Source: CAYYNP01 sp964472545 (GTDB lineage Bacteria > Planctomycetota > Planctomycetia > Pirellulales > Thermoguttaceae). From it: a DNA stretch of 40,563 nt. Location: assembly GCA_964472545.1 (NCBI GenBank), contig CAYYNP010000052.1, positions 1-40,563 on the forward strand, in the 5' to 3' direction. This document shows, piece by piece, positions 9,265 to 17,311 of the stretch (positions are counted from its first letter, which is position 1; each line of letters opens with the position of its first letter). A program made the translations under genes and the position numbers. The notes beneath the pieces are model-generated. The model ran no database searches. It saw nothing but the letters and a program-made list of their open reading frames with translations, and was not told the origin of the DNA.

Positions 9265-10413
9265 TCAACTGATCCAACGCCGCTGATAGAAACACCATTC
9301 CGTCGTCAACAAGGCCAAGGCCGCCACCAACAGAATCAGCCAACCCGGCAGACCGGCCCCTCCCGCCGCCACGGAAGCGGCCGCCGTGCCCAAATCTCCC
9401 GGCGCCCGCAGATCGCTTTCGGCCGCCGTCGCCCACGCGTCGGTGAGAAGTTCGACGTCGAGCTCCGTATCCGGGCGGTCTTCGGCCGCGGAGAGTTGCA
9501 TCGCAAGCTGGTTGTCTTCCGCATACGCGTCATCATGTGCGAGCCGGGCCGTCAGTGTGCCGGCGTCGGGGACGCTCGGCAGATCGAAGATCGTCGGCCG
9601 CCCGCCGCCGGGAGAAACCGTGATCGACCGCTCTTCCACCGTTGCCGCGTCGAGTGTCAGCACCAGCGTACACGTCACGTCGGCCTCGGAGAAATTGGTC
9701 ACTTCCACCAGCACGTGCCCACGTTGCGATTCGCCGGGAAGCCGCCGTGCGGCCAGCCGAGTAACGGCCGCGTTGCCGACCGGCTGGCCCACACGTATCA
9801 ACTCGACGTGTTTCGCGGCGGCCAGCTCTTCGGCCCCCGCGAAACATCCGTCCGTGAGCAACTTGATTTCGCCGCGCGGCCGTTCGCCGAGCATCCGCCG
9901 GGCAACCTCGACCGCCGGCGTCATCCGCGCCGGCGCCCGAACCGGCTCGATCGACGCCACCGCCTCTTCAAGCGCCTGGTGATTGTCGGTCAACGTACAG
10001 CGCACGCCGACCGTCCCGCCGGTCGATAGCACGGCTGCCGAATCGCACGCCCGCAGCCGACCGATTAGCCGCCGGGCCGTCTCTTTGGCTTGATCGAGCC
10101 GCGTAAGCCCGCCGTCGGCCGCCGTGCAGCCGGCCGAGTTGTCGACCACCAACACCACGCACCGCGGGCCGGGAATCCGCGGTTCGGCCGCAGCCAGCAC
10201 CAGCAGCAACAACACCGTCAACTGCACGGCCAACGAAACCGGATGCCGCCAACGCTGCCAGGCGTCTCGCTTGTCTTCAGCCGCAAACACCCGCTGCCAG
10301 AGCATGTCGGTGGCCACTTGCTCCTGCCGCAACCGCAGCCGCCGCCGATAGAGCAGCACCACGGCAACCGCCGCCAGGAGCCAGAGCAGCGCAAGGGGGT
10401 GTATGAAGGTCAT
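9265..10413 (-). CDS. BatA-like membrane protein with degenerate VWA domain (382 aa)
   Basis: The N-terminus (MTFIHPLALLWLLAAVAVVL) and second helix (VSLAVQLTVLLLLVLAAA) match the aerotolerance-regulator (BatA) N-terminal domain that precedes VWA domains. The VWA-like part starts with VVLVVDNSAG: the MIDAS motif D-x-S-x-S has Gly at the last position, so metal binding may be weakened or lost. A beta-sandwich-like middle follows, then a C-terminal membrane helix (LPGWLILLVAALALL). It sits between the DUF58 gene (31 bases upstream) and the large VWA gene, whose start is coupled to its stop. The neighbours indicate a membrane component of the MoxR/VWA assembly; specific function unknown. Confidence 0.88.
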   Translation of the reverse strand: MTFIHPLALLWLLAAVAVVLLYRRRLRLRQEQVATDMLWQRVFAAEDKRDAWQRWRHPVSLAVQLTVLLLLVLAAAEPRIPGPRCVVLVVDNSAGCTAADGGLTRLDQAKETARRLIGRLRACDSAAVLSTGGTVGVRCTLTDNHQALEEAVASIEPVRAPARMTPAVEVARRMLGERPRGEIKLLTDGCFAGAEELAAAKHVELIRVGQPVGNAAVTRLAARRLPGESQRGHVLVEVTNFSEADVTCTLVLTLDAATVEERSITVSPGGGRPTIFDLPSVPDAGTLTARLAHDDAYAEDNQLAMQLSAAEDRPDTELDVELLTDAWATAAESDLRAPGDLGTAAASVAAGGAGLPGWLILLVAALALLTTEWCFYQRRWIS

Positions 10414-10444
10414 GGTCGTCGGATTCCGGTCGATGCGCCCAACG

Positions 10445-11332
10445 CTACGTGGTTTCGAGCGACGCGCGTGTTTCTACCCCCAACACTCTCAACAACACTT
10501 CATCCTCCCGTGCATCGCCGGGGAACTCCAGATGCACCAGCCCGTGCTTCGCGCAGTAGTTGTCGATCGATCGGCGAAACTTGGCGTAGAGTTCCCGGTA
10601 TCGCTCGGCAGCCTTCTCGGTGACCGTGACTCGCCGGGCCGTGCCGCTTTCGGCGTCGACGAGTTCTACGTCGCCGAGCAGTTGTGTGGTGGTCTCCGCA
10701 GGATCGAACACGCGCACCACCCGCAGCTCGAATCCGGCCCCGCGCAGCACGTCGAAACCGCGCCGGAAACCGCTCGGGGCGTACAAGTCGCTGATCACCA
10801 ACACCGGCCCCGCCCGGCGTCCGCGCACGAAACGCTCGGCCGTCTTCGTCAGGTCGGTCTGCGTGCCCTGCAACTCAACTTGGCCGAGGAACCGCAGCAG
10901 CCGGCCGATCTGTGCCGAGTCGCGAATCGCCGGCCCGCGGGCGACGATGCCGTCGGAAAAAGCCGTTACACAAACGGCGACTAGGTCGTTCACCGCCGAA
11001 TAGGCCAACACGGCCGCGATTTGTCGAGCCAGCCGGAATTTCGGTGGATTGCCCAACCCCATGCTGGGCGAACAGTCCAACAGGACGTCGACCCGGCGGT
11101 CTTCGTTCCCCTCGAACACTCTCACCAGCAACTCGTCGCGTCGGGCACTGATGGCCCAGTCGACGTAGCGGTAGTCGTCGCCGGGCGAGTAGTCGCGCAG
11201 GCCCACGACTTCGGTGCCGACGCCGGAAAGCCGATCGCCGTGCGGAGCGACCAGCGACCGGGCAGCGGCGCGCTGGGCCAGCAACGACAGATAACGAAAG
11301 CGTCGGAGCAGTTCGAGATCGAGCGTTGCCAT
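10445..11332 (-). CDS. DUF58 domain protein (295 aa)
   Basis: The protein shows the DUF58 signature RDYSPGDDYRYVDWAISARR at about residues 46-65, followed by a VWA-fold segment with an intact MIDAS (VLLDCSPSMG, about residues 83-92). No signal peptide or membrane helix is seen, so it is cytoplasmic. DUF58 proteins are almost always encoded directly after a MoxR ATPase and are thought to be adaptors linking it to membrane VWA partners. That is the arrangement here: MoxR ends 33 bases upstream and the BatA-like gene begins 31 bases downstream. The length is normal for the family. The start at ATG is preceded only by a weak purine stretch. Confidence 0.93.
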   Translation of the reverse strand: MATLDLELLRRFRYLSLLAQRAAARSLVAPHGDRLSGVGTEVVGLRDYSPGDDYRYVDWAISARRDELLVRVFEGNEDRRVDVLLDCSPSMGLGNPPKFRLARQIAAVLAYSAVNDLVAVCVTAFSDGIVARGPAIRDSAQIGRLLRFLGQVELQGTQTDLTKTAERFVRGRRAGPVLVISDLYAPSGFRRGFDVLRGAGFELRVVRVFDPAETTTQLLGDVELVDAESGTARRVTVTEKAAERYRELYAKFRRSIDNYCAKHGLVHLEFPGDAREDEVLLRVLGVETRASLETT

Positions 11333-11365
11333 GGCAAACCCGCCGGCACTTCTGCCGTGCGGTAC

Positions 11366-12391
11366 TTATTCGGCAGCGGGTGCGGGGGAGTCGGCCGGGT
11401 GGCCGAGAACCGTCTGCAGCAGGTCGTCGACAAGCGTGCTCGGCTGCACGTCTTCGGCTTGACCCTCGATGTTGAGGATCAGCCGATGTCCCAGCGCGGC
11501 TTGTCCCAACGCCCGCAGGTCGTCTGCTGCGACGCCTTTGCGGCCGGCCGCCAACGCCCGGACTTGCGACGCCAAGACCAAGGCGGCCGCGCCTCGGGGG
11601 CTCGCCCCGTAACGCACGTATCGCTTGACCGACGGCGGGGCCTTCGGGTGATCGGGATGACTGGCCGCCACCAGCGAGGCGGCCGCGCGACGCACGCCGT
11701 CGTTTACCGCCACGCGTCGGGCCAACGCTCGCATCTCGACGATCCGCCCGGCGTCGACGATCGTGGCCGCCAGCGGCGGTTCGGCGCCGGTGGTCCGCTT
11801 GAGGATTTCCTCAATCTGCGGCTCGGTGGGCGACGCCAGCGCAAACTTCAGCAAGAACCGATCGAGTTGCGGCTCGGGCAGCGGAAAGGTGCCTTCCATC
11901 TCCATCGGGTTCTGGGTGGCCATGACGAAAAACGGCTTGGGCAACTCGAAGCTCTCGTTGGAGACGGTGATCACGTCACCCTCCATCGCCTCGAGCAACG
12001 CCGACTGGGTCTTTGGCGTGCCGCGATTGAGTTGGTCGGCCAACACGACGTTTGAGAACAACGGCCCCTTCTGGAACTCGAACGTACGGCGGCCTTGCGG
12101 CGTTTCCATTACCACGAACGTGCCGATCAGGTCCGACGGCATCAAGTCCGGCGTGAACGGGATCCGCTGAAACGAGACGTCCAGCACGTCGGCCAGGCTT
12201 TCAACCAGCCGCGTCTTGCCCAGCCCGGGCACTCCCTCGAGCAAGACGTGTCCACCGGCCACGATAGCCGTCAAAACACCCTCGACCACGTCGTTCTGCC
12301 CCACGATGACCTTGCCGATTTCGCGGCGCATGGCCTCGAAATCCTTGCCGAAGGCGTCGAGTTGCTGTGCGATGGGGCTATCGGTGCTCAC
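11366..12391 (-). CDS. MoxR-family AAA+ ATPase (341 aa)
   Basis: Motifs appear in family order: Walker A GVPGLGKT, a Walker B segment VVLADQLNRG, the MoxR stretch KTQSALLEAMEG, sensor 1 ATQNPMEMEGTFPLPEPQLD, the Arg-finger region LDRFLL and a C-terminal helical lid with RYGASPRG. MoxR ATPases are cytoplasmic chaperone-like motors that activate or assemble VWA-containing complexes. An oddity is the Walker B catalytic position: the usual D-E reads D-Q (codons GAC CAA). That would be expected to slow ATP hydrolysis unless this subfamily tolerates Gln. Translation starts at GTG, supported by AAAGGA seven bases upstream. It is the first gene of the operon running leftwards to 6726. Confidence 0.95.
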   Translation of the reverse strand: MSTDSPIAQQLDAFGKDFEAMRREIGKVIVGQNDVVEGVLTAIVAGGHVLLEGVPGLGKTRLVESLADVLDVSFQRIPFTPDLMPSDLIGTFVVMETPQGRRTFEFQKGPLFSNVVLADQLNRGTPKTQSALLEAMEGDVITVSNESFELPKPFFVMATQNPMEMEGTFPLPEPQLDRFLLKFALASPTEPQIEEILKRTTGAEPPLAATIVDAGRIVEMRALARRVAVNDGVRRAAASLVAASHPDHPKAPPSVKRYVRYGASPRGAAALVLASQVRALAAGRKGVAADDLRALGQAALGHRLILNIEGQAEDVQPSTLVDDLLQTVLGHPADSPAPAAE

Positions 12392-13002
12392 AGGTTGGTC
12401 CTTTCGGCTATATTCGGCCCGCTCAATATGGCCACGCGAAGTGGCCCGGCTCTGGCCTGACGCTACCTCAACGCAGTATCACACTGAGGGCGGTGTGGGT
12501 CAAGAAGCGGTGGGCGGTATGCAGTAGACAGTACGCAGTAGGCAGTAGCTCGACTGCTCCATTTCCCTATCGCCAGCACGACGTTCGCTTCTACGGTGCG
12601 CCTTGTGCGATTCGTGAAGGGCGATCTGGAGACGCCAAGAATCCCATCTTCCAGCAAGAAGCCCACCCATATTAACTAGAACGAACGGCGTCATGAAGGA
12701 ATACTCGGACGCCTCCTTTTCGATTAGAAGCATGGGTAGCTAGCTGGCGACTCGGACTCGTCAATTTGGGTGGTTCGCCGCAGTTTGGTTGCCACAGAGA
12801 CGCCATCCTGGTAAACTGATAAATGAAGAATTGGGTCGGTGCGCCGGCATGGACTCAATCGTCGATTTGGTGGCCGGTATCCCCGAGAGCCTGGCTGGCG
12901 GGTTGACGATAACATGTGTAGAGCATTCCTTGTGGAGTTCGGTGCCCTTCGAGCGGCAGGCCGATGGTGTTGCCACGAAGACTAGCCTAAGGAGTTGATC
13001 GG
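12392..13002. other. Long divergent intergenic region
   Basis: About 610 bases separate the MoxR operon (minus) from the Gly/Pro-repeat gene (plus). Apart from the heptamer repeat at 12521-12548, I see no convincing gene: the short ORFs here lack ribosome sites and recognisable sequence. The region must hold promoters for both directions, but no strong sigma70 pair is evident. Confidence 0.6.
12521..12548. repeat. Heptamer tandem repeat, four units
   Basis: Four adjacent seven-base units read GCAGTAG, ACAGTAC, GCAGTAG, GCAGTAG. It lies in the MoxR upstream region and resembles the short heptanucleotide tandem repeats known from cyanobacteria. Confidence 0.85.
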
Positions 13003-15078
13003 ATGAGAAGCGGCATTCTACTACTGACAGGCGTAGCGTTGCTGGCGGGAATCTGTTGTGCGATTGCACAGCAGCCGGCCGCCACCGCGGTCGATCCGGC
13101 ACCTTGGCACATCGCCGGCGTCGATCGGCTCAATCAAGCGGCCCACGGCGAAACCACCGCGTCGAACGAATACCTGCACGTCCAGGTCCGGTTCAACCTC
13201 CCGCCGGAAGCCCGCAAGGGGCACAGCTTCCAGGTCGTCGACCAAAACAACCGTAAGGTTGGCCGGCTTTGGAGTTGGGACGACAAGAAGTCGATCGTCA
13301 CCTTCCGGGGCAACTGGCAAAGCTTGAACGGACTGTATCTCGACGCCAACGGCCATCGCGAGCCTCTCTTCCGCACGGCGGTCGCGACGACGCCCCCGCA
13401 GGTCGTGCCGATTCGGCCCGTTCCCGTTGGTCCGGCGCCTGTGCCGTCGGTCGTGCCTCGGGAGACCATCGTGGGCACACCGCCGGTTGTGGTACCGCGT
13501 GAGACAATTGTTGGCGGCGGTACGCACGTCGTGCCACGTGAGACGATTGTCGACCCGAACCGAACGGTCGTAGTCCCCGGAACGCACGTCGTTGGTCCGC
13601 GGGTGGTTGGCGGTGGGACGCACGTTGTGGGCGGTGGCACGCACGTCGTTGGCGGCGGAACACATGTTGTCGGCGGCGGAACTACGGTGATCGGTCCCGG
13701 CCGAACCGTTGTTGCCCCCGGCGTGATTGCCCCCGGTCCGACGGTGGTCGTTCCGGGCACAACGGTCGTGGCCCCCGGCGGCGGCGTCGTCGGCCCTGGC
13801 GTCGGCCCCGGCTATGCGGGTCCGGGTGCCGGTCCTGGTGCCGGTCCTGGTGCCGGTGCGGGCCCCGGTGCCGGTCCTGGTTCGGGCCCCGGTGGTCCGT
13901 GTCCGTGTGAGAATCAATTGGCGATGGGCCCCGGCGTGGCTCCGGGCGTTGGCCCGGGGCCCGGCGAAGGTCCTGGCCCTGGTGAAGACTGCCCCTGTGA
14001 AGGCGAAGGTCCTGGTCCGGGCGAAGCTACAGGTCCCGGCGGCCCGGGTGAAGGCCCCGGCGGTCCCGGCTCGGGGCCCGGTGGCTCGGGTGGCGGACCT
14101 GGTGGGCCCGGTAGTGGTCCTGGTAGCGGCCCCGGAAGCGGTCCTGGTGTGGGTCCCGGCGGTGGTGGAGGTGGCGGAGGTGAAGGCGGCCTGGCGCTGC
14201 CCCCGCCGACCGAACTGCCTGCCGATCCCCGCTTCGTGCTCTACATCGCCACGGGCGACGAAACCGGCCCGGGCAAGGTCTACCAAGTCGACGACAACGG
14301 CCGCGTGCTGGGCGTAGTGAATCTGCCGCATGCCCCGACCGGGCTGGCGCTGCACCGCGAGCACGGTTTGGTCGTGGCGATGCCGCGCGACGGCGGCCGG
14401 CTGATGCGGATCGACGATACAGGCAAGACCTCGACGTTGATGGAAAAAGACGAGACAATCGTGCATCCGGTCGACGTCGGCATTGGCGGCGATTCGGACA
14501 CGATCGTGGTGGCCGACGACATCGCCGACGTGTTGGCGGCGACCAGCAGCGGCGGAACGAAGCCGGAAGTCTACCAGCGATTCGAGGGCCAGAAATGGTC
14601 GGCCCAGAGCATGTCGGTGGCGGTCACCAAAGACGGCCACGTGATCTTCGGCACCGACGGCGACGAGGGCATTTACCGCTACTCGGGCGACGACAAGTCG
14701 GCGGCCTCGCAACCGCTGCTGCCGGCGGCCGGCGGCGTGGCGGCCGATCCGAAGTCGCTGCGTTGGGCGGCCACGCAAGCCCCCGACCAGATCTACGTCT
14801 TCGAGGGCGAGGAGTTGGTCAAGAAGCTGAGGCTGCCGCCGAACAAGAGCATGTATCGCAACGGACTGCTGTCGTTCTCGCCGGCCGGTACGGTCTGCGT
14901 GGCCGCGCGCGACAGCGACGAAGCGATCGGCGCCCCGTGGCTGTTCATGTACGACATCGAGAAGGAAGAGACGCGGAGCCTGTTCCCCTGGAACGGCGAG
15001 AAGATGACCGACTTCGTCGTCGGCCCGCGGATGTTCTGGGATCGCAAGTCGCCGAACACCTATAAGAGTACGTACTAG
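13003..15078 (+). CDS. Exported Gly/Pro-repeat protein with C-terminal beta-propeller-like domain (691 aa)
   Basis: A signal peptide (MRSGILLLTGVALLAGICCA) is followed by a globular N-terminal part (to about residue 125) with repeated aromatic and charged residues. A long low-complexity middle comes next: ETIVGGG and GGGTHVV units (about residues 150-230), then P-G-A/G-P-G runs (about 265-396) interrupted by two CPCE motifs. Residues about 407-691 look like an NHL/SMP-30-type beta-propeller, with repeated units such as VYQVDDNGRVLGVVNLPHAP, GLALHREHGLVVAM and DGHVIFGTDGDEGIYRY. AAGGAG nine bases before the ATG fixes the start. The middle is probably a flexible or wall-spanning spacer holding a ligand-sensing or structural propeller. 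No catalytic residues are recognised; the function is unknown. Confidence 0.88.
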   Translation: MRSGILLLTGVALLAGICCAIAQQPAATAVDPAPWHIAGVDRLNQAAHGETTASNEYLHVQVRFNLPPEARKGHSFQVVDQNNRKVGRLWSWDDKKSIVTFRGNWQSLNGLYLDANGHREPLFRTAVATTPPQVVPIRPVPVGPAPVPSVVPRETIVGTPPVVVPRETIVGGGTHVVPRETIVDPNRTVVVPGTHVVGPRVVGGGTHVVGGGTHVVGGGTHVVGGGTTVIGPGRTVVAPGVIAPGPTVVVPGTTVVAPGGGVVGPGVGPGYAGPGAGPGAGPGAGAGPGAGPGSGPGGPCPCENQLAMGPGVAPGVGPGPGEGPGPGEDCPCEGEGPGPGEATGPGGPGEGPGGPGSGPGGSGGGPGGPGSGPGSGPGSGPGVGPGGGGGGGGEGGLALPPPTELPADPRFVLYIATGDETGPGKVYQVDDNGRVLGVVNLPHAPTGLALHREHGLVVAMPRDGGRLMRIDDTGKTSTLMEKDETIVHPVDVGIGGDSDTIVVADDIADVLAATSSGGTKPEVYQRFEGQKWSAQSMSVAVTKDGHVIFGTDGDEGIYRYSGDDKSAASQPLLPAAGGVAADPKSLRWAATQAPDQIYVFEGEELVKKLRLPPNKSMYRNGLLSFSPAGTVCVAARDSDEAIGAPWLFMYDIEKEETRSLFPWNGEKMTDFVVGPRMFWDRKSPNTYKSTY

Positions 15079-15101
15079 CGGCGGCCGGGCAAATGCAGGC
15101 C

Positions 15102-15180
15102 GTTTAGCCGCCGCCGGCACGGCGGCGAGAAGCGTAGACGCGTGACGTCGAGAACACCGCCGTGTCGGCGGCGGCTAAAC
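15102..15180. repeat. Long inverted repeat, 24-bp arms
   Basis: Arms 15102-15125 and 15157-15180 (starting GTTTAGCCGCCGCCG and ending in CGGCGGCTAAAC) are complementary over 24 bases with one mismatch, around a 31-base spacer. No T-run follows, so it is not a classic terminator. It fits a dispersed palindromic element. Confidence 0.9.
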
Positions 15181-15239
15181 ACTTGACGGCCGACTCGATT
15201 ATAGGGCATATTGGATCGTCTTGTACGACGGGAAGTGCC

Positions 15240-15977
15240 ATGAGATCTTTTCGCGCAGGGTGCCTTTCACTGACGCTGTTGGCGCTGATGGGTCACGCAG
15301 CGTGGGCCCAGCCCGGCTCCACGGTGCAGTTACCCACGTTCTCGTTCTTTAGCGTGGGCACGACGGTGTCGGTGCCGGACCGCGGCAGCGTCTACATGGG
15401 CGGGGTGAAACGGGCTGCGACCGGGCGTAACGAATTCGGCGCGCCGATGCTGCCGTTTCGGCCGTTCCGCAATTCGGCCATTGGCATGGAACGGAGTGCT
15501 TCGAGCGTGCGGGCGACCGCCTACATCCACGACTTCGACGCGATGGAAGAGGCGTTGATGGGTCAGGCCTCTTCGTTGCAGTCGTCGTCGTATCGTCCGT
15601 CGTCGCAATGGGGCCCCGCGGTGCGGCCGTCGCGTTCGCAGATTGCGGCGTACGGCAACACGCTGCAGCCCCGCAATCCGGCCGGCGGTTCGAGTTGGCA
15701 TGCCGCGGGCACGTCGGGGGCGGCGTTGCCGCAGCTTAGCGTGGCCGATGCAAAGGCCGAGCACGCGGCCCAAGAGGTCGCCCGCAACGACAAGGCGGCC
15801 GACTACTTTGCCCGAGGGCAATTGGCCGAGGCCGGCGGCAAGGCGAACGTGGCCAAAATCTATTATCAGATGGCGGCCCGGCGTGCTACGGGGACGCTGC
15901 AGCAGCAAGTGGCGGCGCGGCTCGAGGCAATCGGCGTGGCCCAGACCGGCTCGCAGCTTGCCCACGGCGCGCCGTAG
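15240..15977 (+). CDS. Exported protein with isolated secretin-like signature (245 aa)
   Basis: The start ATG at 15240 follows GGGAAG and gives a signal peptide (MRSFRAGCLSLTLLALMGHA, cleavage near AWAQ). Residues about 40-80 read TTVSVPDRGSVYMGGVKR, then NEFGAPMLPFRPFRNSAIG. This matches the order of the conserved C-terminal signature of type II/III secretins (VPDGG...LGG followed by G-x-P-x-L-x-x-I-P), but the rest of a secretin is absent. The middle is Ser-rich. The C-terminal 70 residues form charged and Ala-rich helices resembling a TPR (DYFARGQLAEAGGKANVAKI). It is encoded shortly after the propeller protein on the same strand. It may be an envelope protein that borrowed a beta-lip motif; its role is unknown. 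Confidence 0.8.
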   Translation: MRSFRAGCLSLTLLALMGHAAWAQPGSTVQLPTFSFFSVGTTVSVPDRGSVYMGGVKRAATGRNEFGAPMLPFRPFRNSAIGMERSASSVRATAYIHDFDAMEEALMGQASSLQSSSYRPSSQWGPAVRPSRSQIAAYGNTLQPRNPAGGSSWHAAGTSGAALPQLSVADAKAEHAAQEVARNDKAADYFARGQLAEAGGKANVAKIYYQMAARRATGTLQQQVAARLEAIGVAQTGSQLAHGAP

Positions 15978-16012
15978 ACCGTCCGTCGACTCGCCACAGG
16001 TTGCCGGCATCT

Positions 16013-16093
16013 CGTGTGTCACTGCTTCGCTTAAGCGGTGCGGTTGGTATCCCTCTCGTGCAAGGCACTGCTTCTGCGAAGCAGTGGCACACG
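16013..16093. repeat. Inverted repeat, 18-bp arms, with nested hairpin
   Basis: Arms 16013-16030 and 16076-16093 (CGTGTGTCACTGCTTCGC and the complement of CGTGTGCCACTGCTTCGC) pair with one mismatch. Within it CACTGCTTC and GAAGCAGTG (16066-16086) form a second perfect nine-pair hairpin with a TGC loop, so two alternative folds compete. It lies between two plus-strand genes. Confidence 0.88.
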
Positions 16094-16236
16094 TGCGTCG
16101 CTTTGACTCTTGGCCCTAAGCCCGGCCACGGAGTTCGTCTCTGCCGGCGACACCGGCTTGTCACGTTTGGCAGCCCGTGCGACAATGAAGGTGGATCTGT
16201 CGAACGTCATTCGAGTAAGCCCCTTTCGAGTCGGCC

Positions 16237-17307
16237 ATGAGCACGCCCCCACGACCGGACACGAATCCGCCGGGAGCCGCACCGGTTACGGTGCCGACCG
16301 GTTCGGCGACGGCACCGGGTCCGCCGAAGGTCGACATGTTGGCTTCCGGCGAGATGCAGGCGTATCTGGATCGGCTGAAACGCGAAGACCGGCAGATCGG
16401 CACCCGAAACGTCTATCTGGCGGTGGCTTTGGGGGCCGGCTTGCTGTTGCTGCTGATCGTGCTTTGGGTGATCTACCAGAAGACGGTGGGGGCCTATGCC
16501 GTGATCGACGAGATCCAGGTCGAGCCCGACCCGATCCAGCAAGGGCGGCTGCGAATCCGTTTTCGGGTGCTTTCGCCCGGCAAGGTCTATTGTCGCCGCA
16601 CGTCGGGCGCGATGACGACCGACCGGATCGACACGTTCGACGAGGCCTGCGACGTCGATCGAAGCTGGTCCTGGGGCTATCGGCCCGGCGAGCCGATCGA
16701 ATTGGCACTGACGTCTCGAGGCGGGCTGTTTTGCAAGACGTTCACGGCCAGTTGCCCAACGCATGGCCAGGCCGACATTGTGATCCTGATGGACACCACC
16801 GGCTCGATGACGCCCAGCATCCAGGAGTTGAAGGACAAGTGCGTCACGTTCTCCGAGAAGCTCGATTCGCAGGACCTGACGCACCGCTTTGCGTTGATCG
16901 GGTTTGGCGATACGAACGAAGGCCCCTGGGTCGACGTACACGGGTTCACTTCCGACGTGAACCAATTCGTAGGATCGATCGACGGCGTAAAGCGTTTCGA
17001 CGGCGGCGACTTGCCCGAGTCGGCGTTGGACGCGCTGGAGACGGCCCTGGAATTGCCGTTGGCCGAAAACGCCATCCGGCGGTTCTACCTGGTGACCGAT
17101 GCAGCGTATCACGGCCCCACGCAATCGGGAGCGACCGCCGAGACGATCCGCGCCCGGTTGCTCGAACAACGCGTGTTGCTGACGGTCTTCTCGAAGCCCA
17201 GATTCCAGGCCGACTACGAGAAGCTACTCGGGGCCGAGACGGGCCGTTTCCTGGAAATCGAGAACTTCGGCAAGGTGCTCAGCCAGGGGCGGGTGTTGGA
17301 GGATTGA
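16237..17307 (+). CDS. Membrane-anchored VWA-domain protein (356 aa)
   Basis: A Pro-rich cytoplasmic N-terminus (about 35 residues) and a charged helix precede one membrane segment at about residues 59-80 (YLAVALGAGLLLLLIVLWVI). An extracytoplasmic beta-rich domain of about 90 residues contains several Cys. A VWA domain follows with an intact MIDAS (ILMDTTGSMTPS, Asp186) and the downstream GDLPESALDALETAL segment. VWA domains bind proteins through a divalent metal. The stop TGA is five bases before the ATG of the 990-residue partner, so the two are one operon and probably one complex. The start lacks a strong ribosome site but places the N-terminus sensibly; a later start would cut into the Pro-rich tail only. 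Confidence 0.9.
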   Translation: MSTPPRPDTNPPGAAPVTVPTGSATAPGPPKVDMLASGEMQAYLDRLKREDRQIGTRNVYLAVALGAGLLLLLIVLWVIYQKTVGAYAVIDEIQVEPDPIQQGRLRIRFRVLSPGKVYCRRTSGAMTTDRIDTFDEACDVDRSWSWGYRPGEPIELALTSRGGLFCKTFTASCPTHGQADIVILMDTTGSMTPSIQELKDKCVTFSEKLDSQDLTHRFALIGFGDTNEGPWVDVHGFTSDVNQFVGSIDGVKRFDGGDLPESALDALETALELPLAENAIRRFYLVTDAAYHGPTQSGATAETIRARLLEQRVLLTVFSKPRFQADYEKLLGAETGRFLEIENFGKVLSQGRVLED

Positions 17308-17311
17308 TGCG

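Noticed and set aside
12521..12548. CRISPR array
   Set aside because: Units are seven bases with no spacers; no cas genes are present anywhere in the window.
12724..12915. Short minus-strand ORF in the long intergenic region
   Set aside because: No Shine-Dalgarno, no recognisable sequence, composition like non-coding spacer.
13021..15120. 699-codon open frame on the minus strand with Thr/Arg repeats
   Set aside because: Its repeats are the reverse complement of the Gly/Pro coding repeats; the plus-strand protein has a signal peptide and Shine-Dalgarno.
15102..15180. Rho-independent terminator
   Set aside because: The hairpin is strong but neither strand has a following T-run, so it was called a dispersed inverted repeat.
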